From Poecilobothrus nobilitatus (Eukaryota; Arthropoda; Insecta; Diptera; Dolichopodidae), in the NCBI GenBank assembly GCA_947095535.1, contig OX352774.1, forward strand, positions 29,404,496 to 29,468,495: a stretch of DNA of 64,000 nucleotides, written 5' to 3'. The notes under the pieces are model-generated. The model did not search any database. It saw nothing but the letters and a program-made list of their open reading frames with translations, and was not told where the DNA came from. The stretch's first letter is position 1, and each line of letters starts with the position of its first letter. Of this stretch, positions 62,630-64,000 are shown in pieces. The position numbers were made by a program, and so were the translations under genes.

Positions 62630-62735
62630 ATACATCTTGACATGTTGGAAGATGTATAAACGTAGACAGGAATAAATTAAATAAATTTGAGATAATGAAA
62701 CATTTTTACTCATCTGGACATGTTGGAAGATGAGT
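62630..62735. repeat. Pair of related hairpins with compensatory changes
   Basis: Hairpin 1 has arms 62630-62638 and 62649-62657 (ATACATCTT/AAGATGTAT). Hairpin 2 has arms 62708-62715 and 62728-62735 (ACTCATCT/AGATGAGT). They share the loop sequence GACATGTTGG. No adjacent gene. Confidence 0.6.
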
Positions 62736-64000
62736 CAAAATGATTGCCCGCTATAAATATATTTCGTGAATGAAATTGTATTCCACTCAGCTTTTTCCTT
62801 TGTTGAATTAGAAAATTAAAAATTACAAAAACAAAAAAGATGTAATTAAATATTCTTTGTAAAAAATTAAAAACAAGAGTAAATAAATAAATAAATAAAA
62901 TAAATAATTTTTTTGTTTAATGAAAATATCCTAAAAACTTGCCAATCAACAACGTATTAATGAAAACTTTTCCTACATATATAGATCACATATAATATTT
63001 AATATTTCACAGTTTTAAAAATACTTTTATGGAATACTGGAATTTATACTATTAGTCTTAAAGTAGAATTGGTTACAAGTCTATACATATATTATTTGTT
63101 CAGTAAAGTTTAATTTAAAAAATAGTAAGTTATTCTCGTATATTTAGCATTATAGCTTTTTATTGGATATTTGTGGGATATTATATGTTTTCCTTTTTTC
63201 ACTCTTTATTTAAACTTTTCTTTTTACAGAACTCTCCTATAAGGAACATAAGGAAACTAAATCATTTACTATTCATATTTCACTAAGCTTCCGTTTCTGC
63301 AATCATTAGTTTCGTTAATTACTTTGCTCACGGCTGTAGTTATTTTACAAAACTATGGAAACATTATTATTTTTATTTGTACGCCATCTATTTTGTTACA
63401 CAAGAATTATTTTATATTTTTATTTTGTTATATATTACAATATTATATTAAATAAAAAGATATTAATTATATATACTTATTTTTTATGTAATTTTATAAT
63501 ACTAATTAAATGTATTATTATAGAAAAAATCTAAACGTGTAAAAACGCATGAAATATATGGGGCCTATCGATGAAAAGAATTTAGTAAAAAACGAGAGAT
63601 GTTTTAGAATTTCATATATGATATTCTGAATTAAAATCATAACATTTTTAAAAATGAATGTTCAATTTCAAGGTGTTCAAATACATCAAAATTGACATTT
63701 TAAGCTTCCAACTTCATTTAAAAATTATCTTATTTTGTTTTGTGTGTAAAAATTGTCATTGTCATACTGAATTACTTTGAGTACTTTACTTCCTTTGATA
63801 ATCTTCCTTTAAGAAAGTAAATTAAGTAAAAAAAGTAAAATAACCATTAAAATATCAATTTATATCTCCATGAAGTAAACAAGTTGTACTATTTAAAATC
63901 CTTATTCTTTCTTTTGCTTTCTCTCATCTTTAAACTAGAAAAAAAGCTGTATTCCAAGCTAAGAAACTGAACAATATTAAAAAAGCGAAGGATACAAAAT
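62736..64000. other. AT-rich sequence to window end, no gene seen
   Basis: Simple-sequence spacer including a short AAATA repeat (about 62880-62905). No credible exon. Confidence 0.55.

Overview
This window looks like insect nuclear DNA, most probably from a fly (Diptera). It is extremely AT-rich, with long A/T homopolymers and (TA)n tracts. It carries split protein-coding genes with GT-AG introns as short as 55-60 nt next to introns over 12 kb, decayed transposable elements, and three animal genes. The assignment to Diptera is inference; the sequence directly shows only an animal gene set and insect-like architecture.

Layout. Positions 1-9582 hold no gene I can support. They may be an upstream intron of the next gene and contain a decayed LINE 3' end, a TIR element and several dispersed repeats. 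From 9583 to 35618 (+) lies the 3' part of a vein-like gene, a neuregulin-type EGFR ligand. Five exons encode an Ig C2 domain, one EGF domain and a short C-terminal tail; two introns of 12.2 and 12.8 kb make up most of the span, and the N-terminal exons lie outside the window or were not recognised. From 40807 down to 38700 (-) is a three-exon gene for a 659-residue single-pass membrane protein of the FAM234/ITFG3 type, with FG-GAP-like motifs. From 41938 to 45216 (+) is an uninterrupted 1092-codon Upf1, the nonsense-mediated decay RNA helicase. These two are head to head, with 1130 bp between start codons. From 45217 to 64000 I see only repeats and AT-rich spacer.

The most notable non-genic content is a dispersed tRNA-derived SINE family. 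It has at least seven copies on both strands, with box A and box B, a shared roughly 100-bp body and an A-rich tail. Two copies have clear target-site duplications of 11 and 13 bp. Other elements are two copies of a non-LTR retrotransposon 3' end with a CCHC-like peptide and an (ATCTA)-type tail, several TIR elements of 320-560 bp, a GGAC-repeat module, a 21-bp minisatellite facing an inverted related array, and two hairpins that differ by compensatory changes.

The three genes do not form a functional unit: a secreted growth-factor ligand, a membrane protein and an mRNA-surveillance helicase. I found no CRISPR array, operon, rRNA or functional tRNA, and no clearly novel biochemical system. 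The SINE family is the best candidate for something undescribed.
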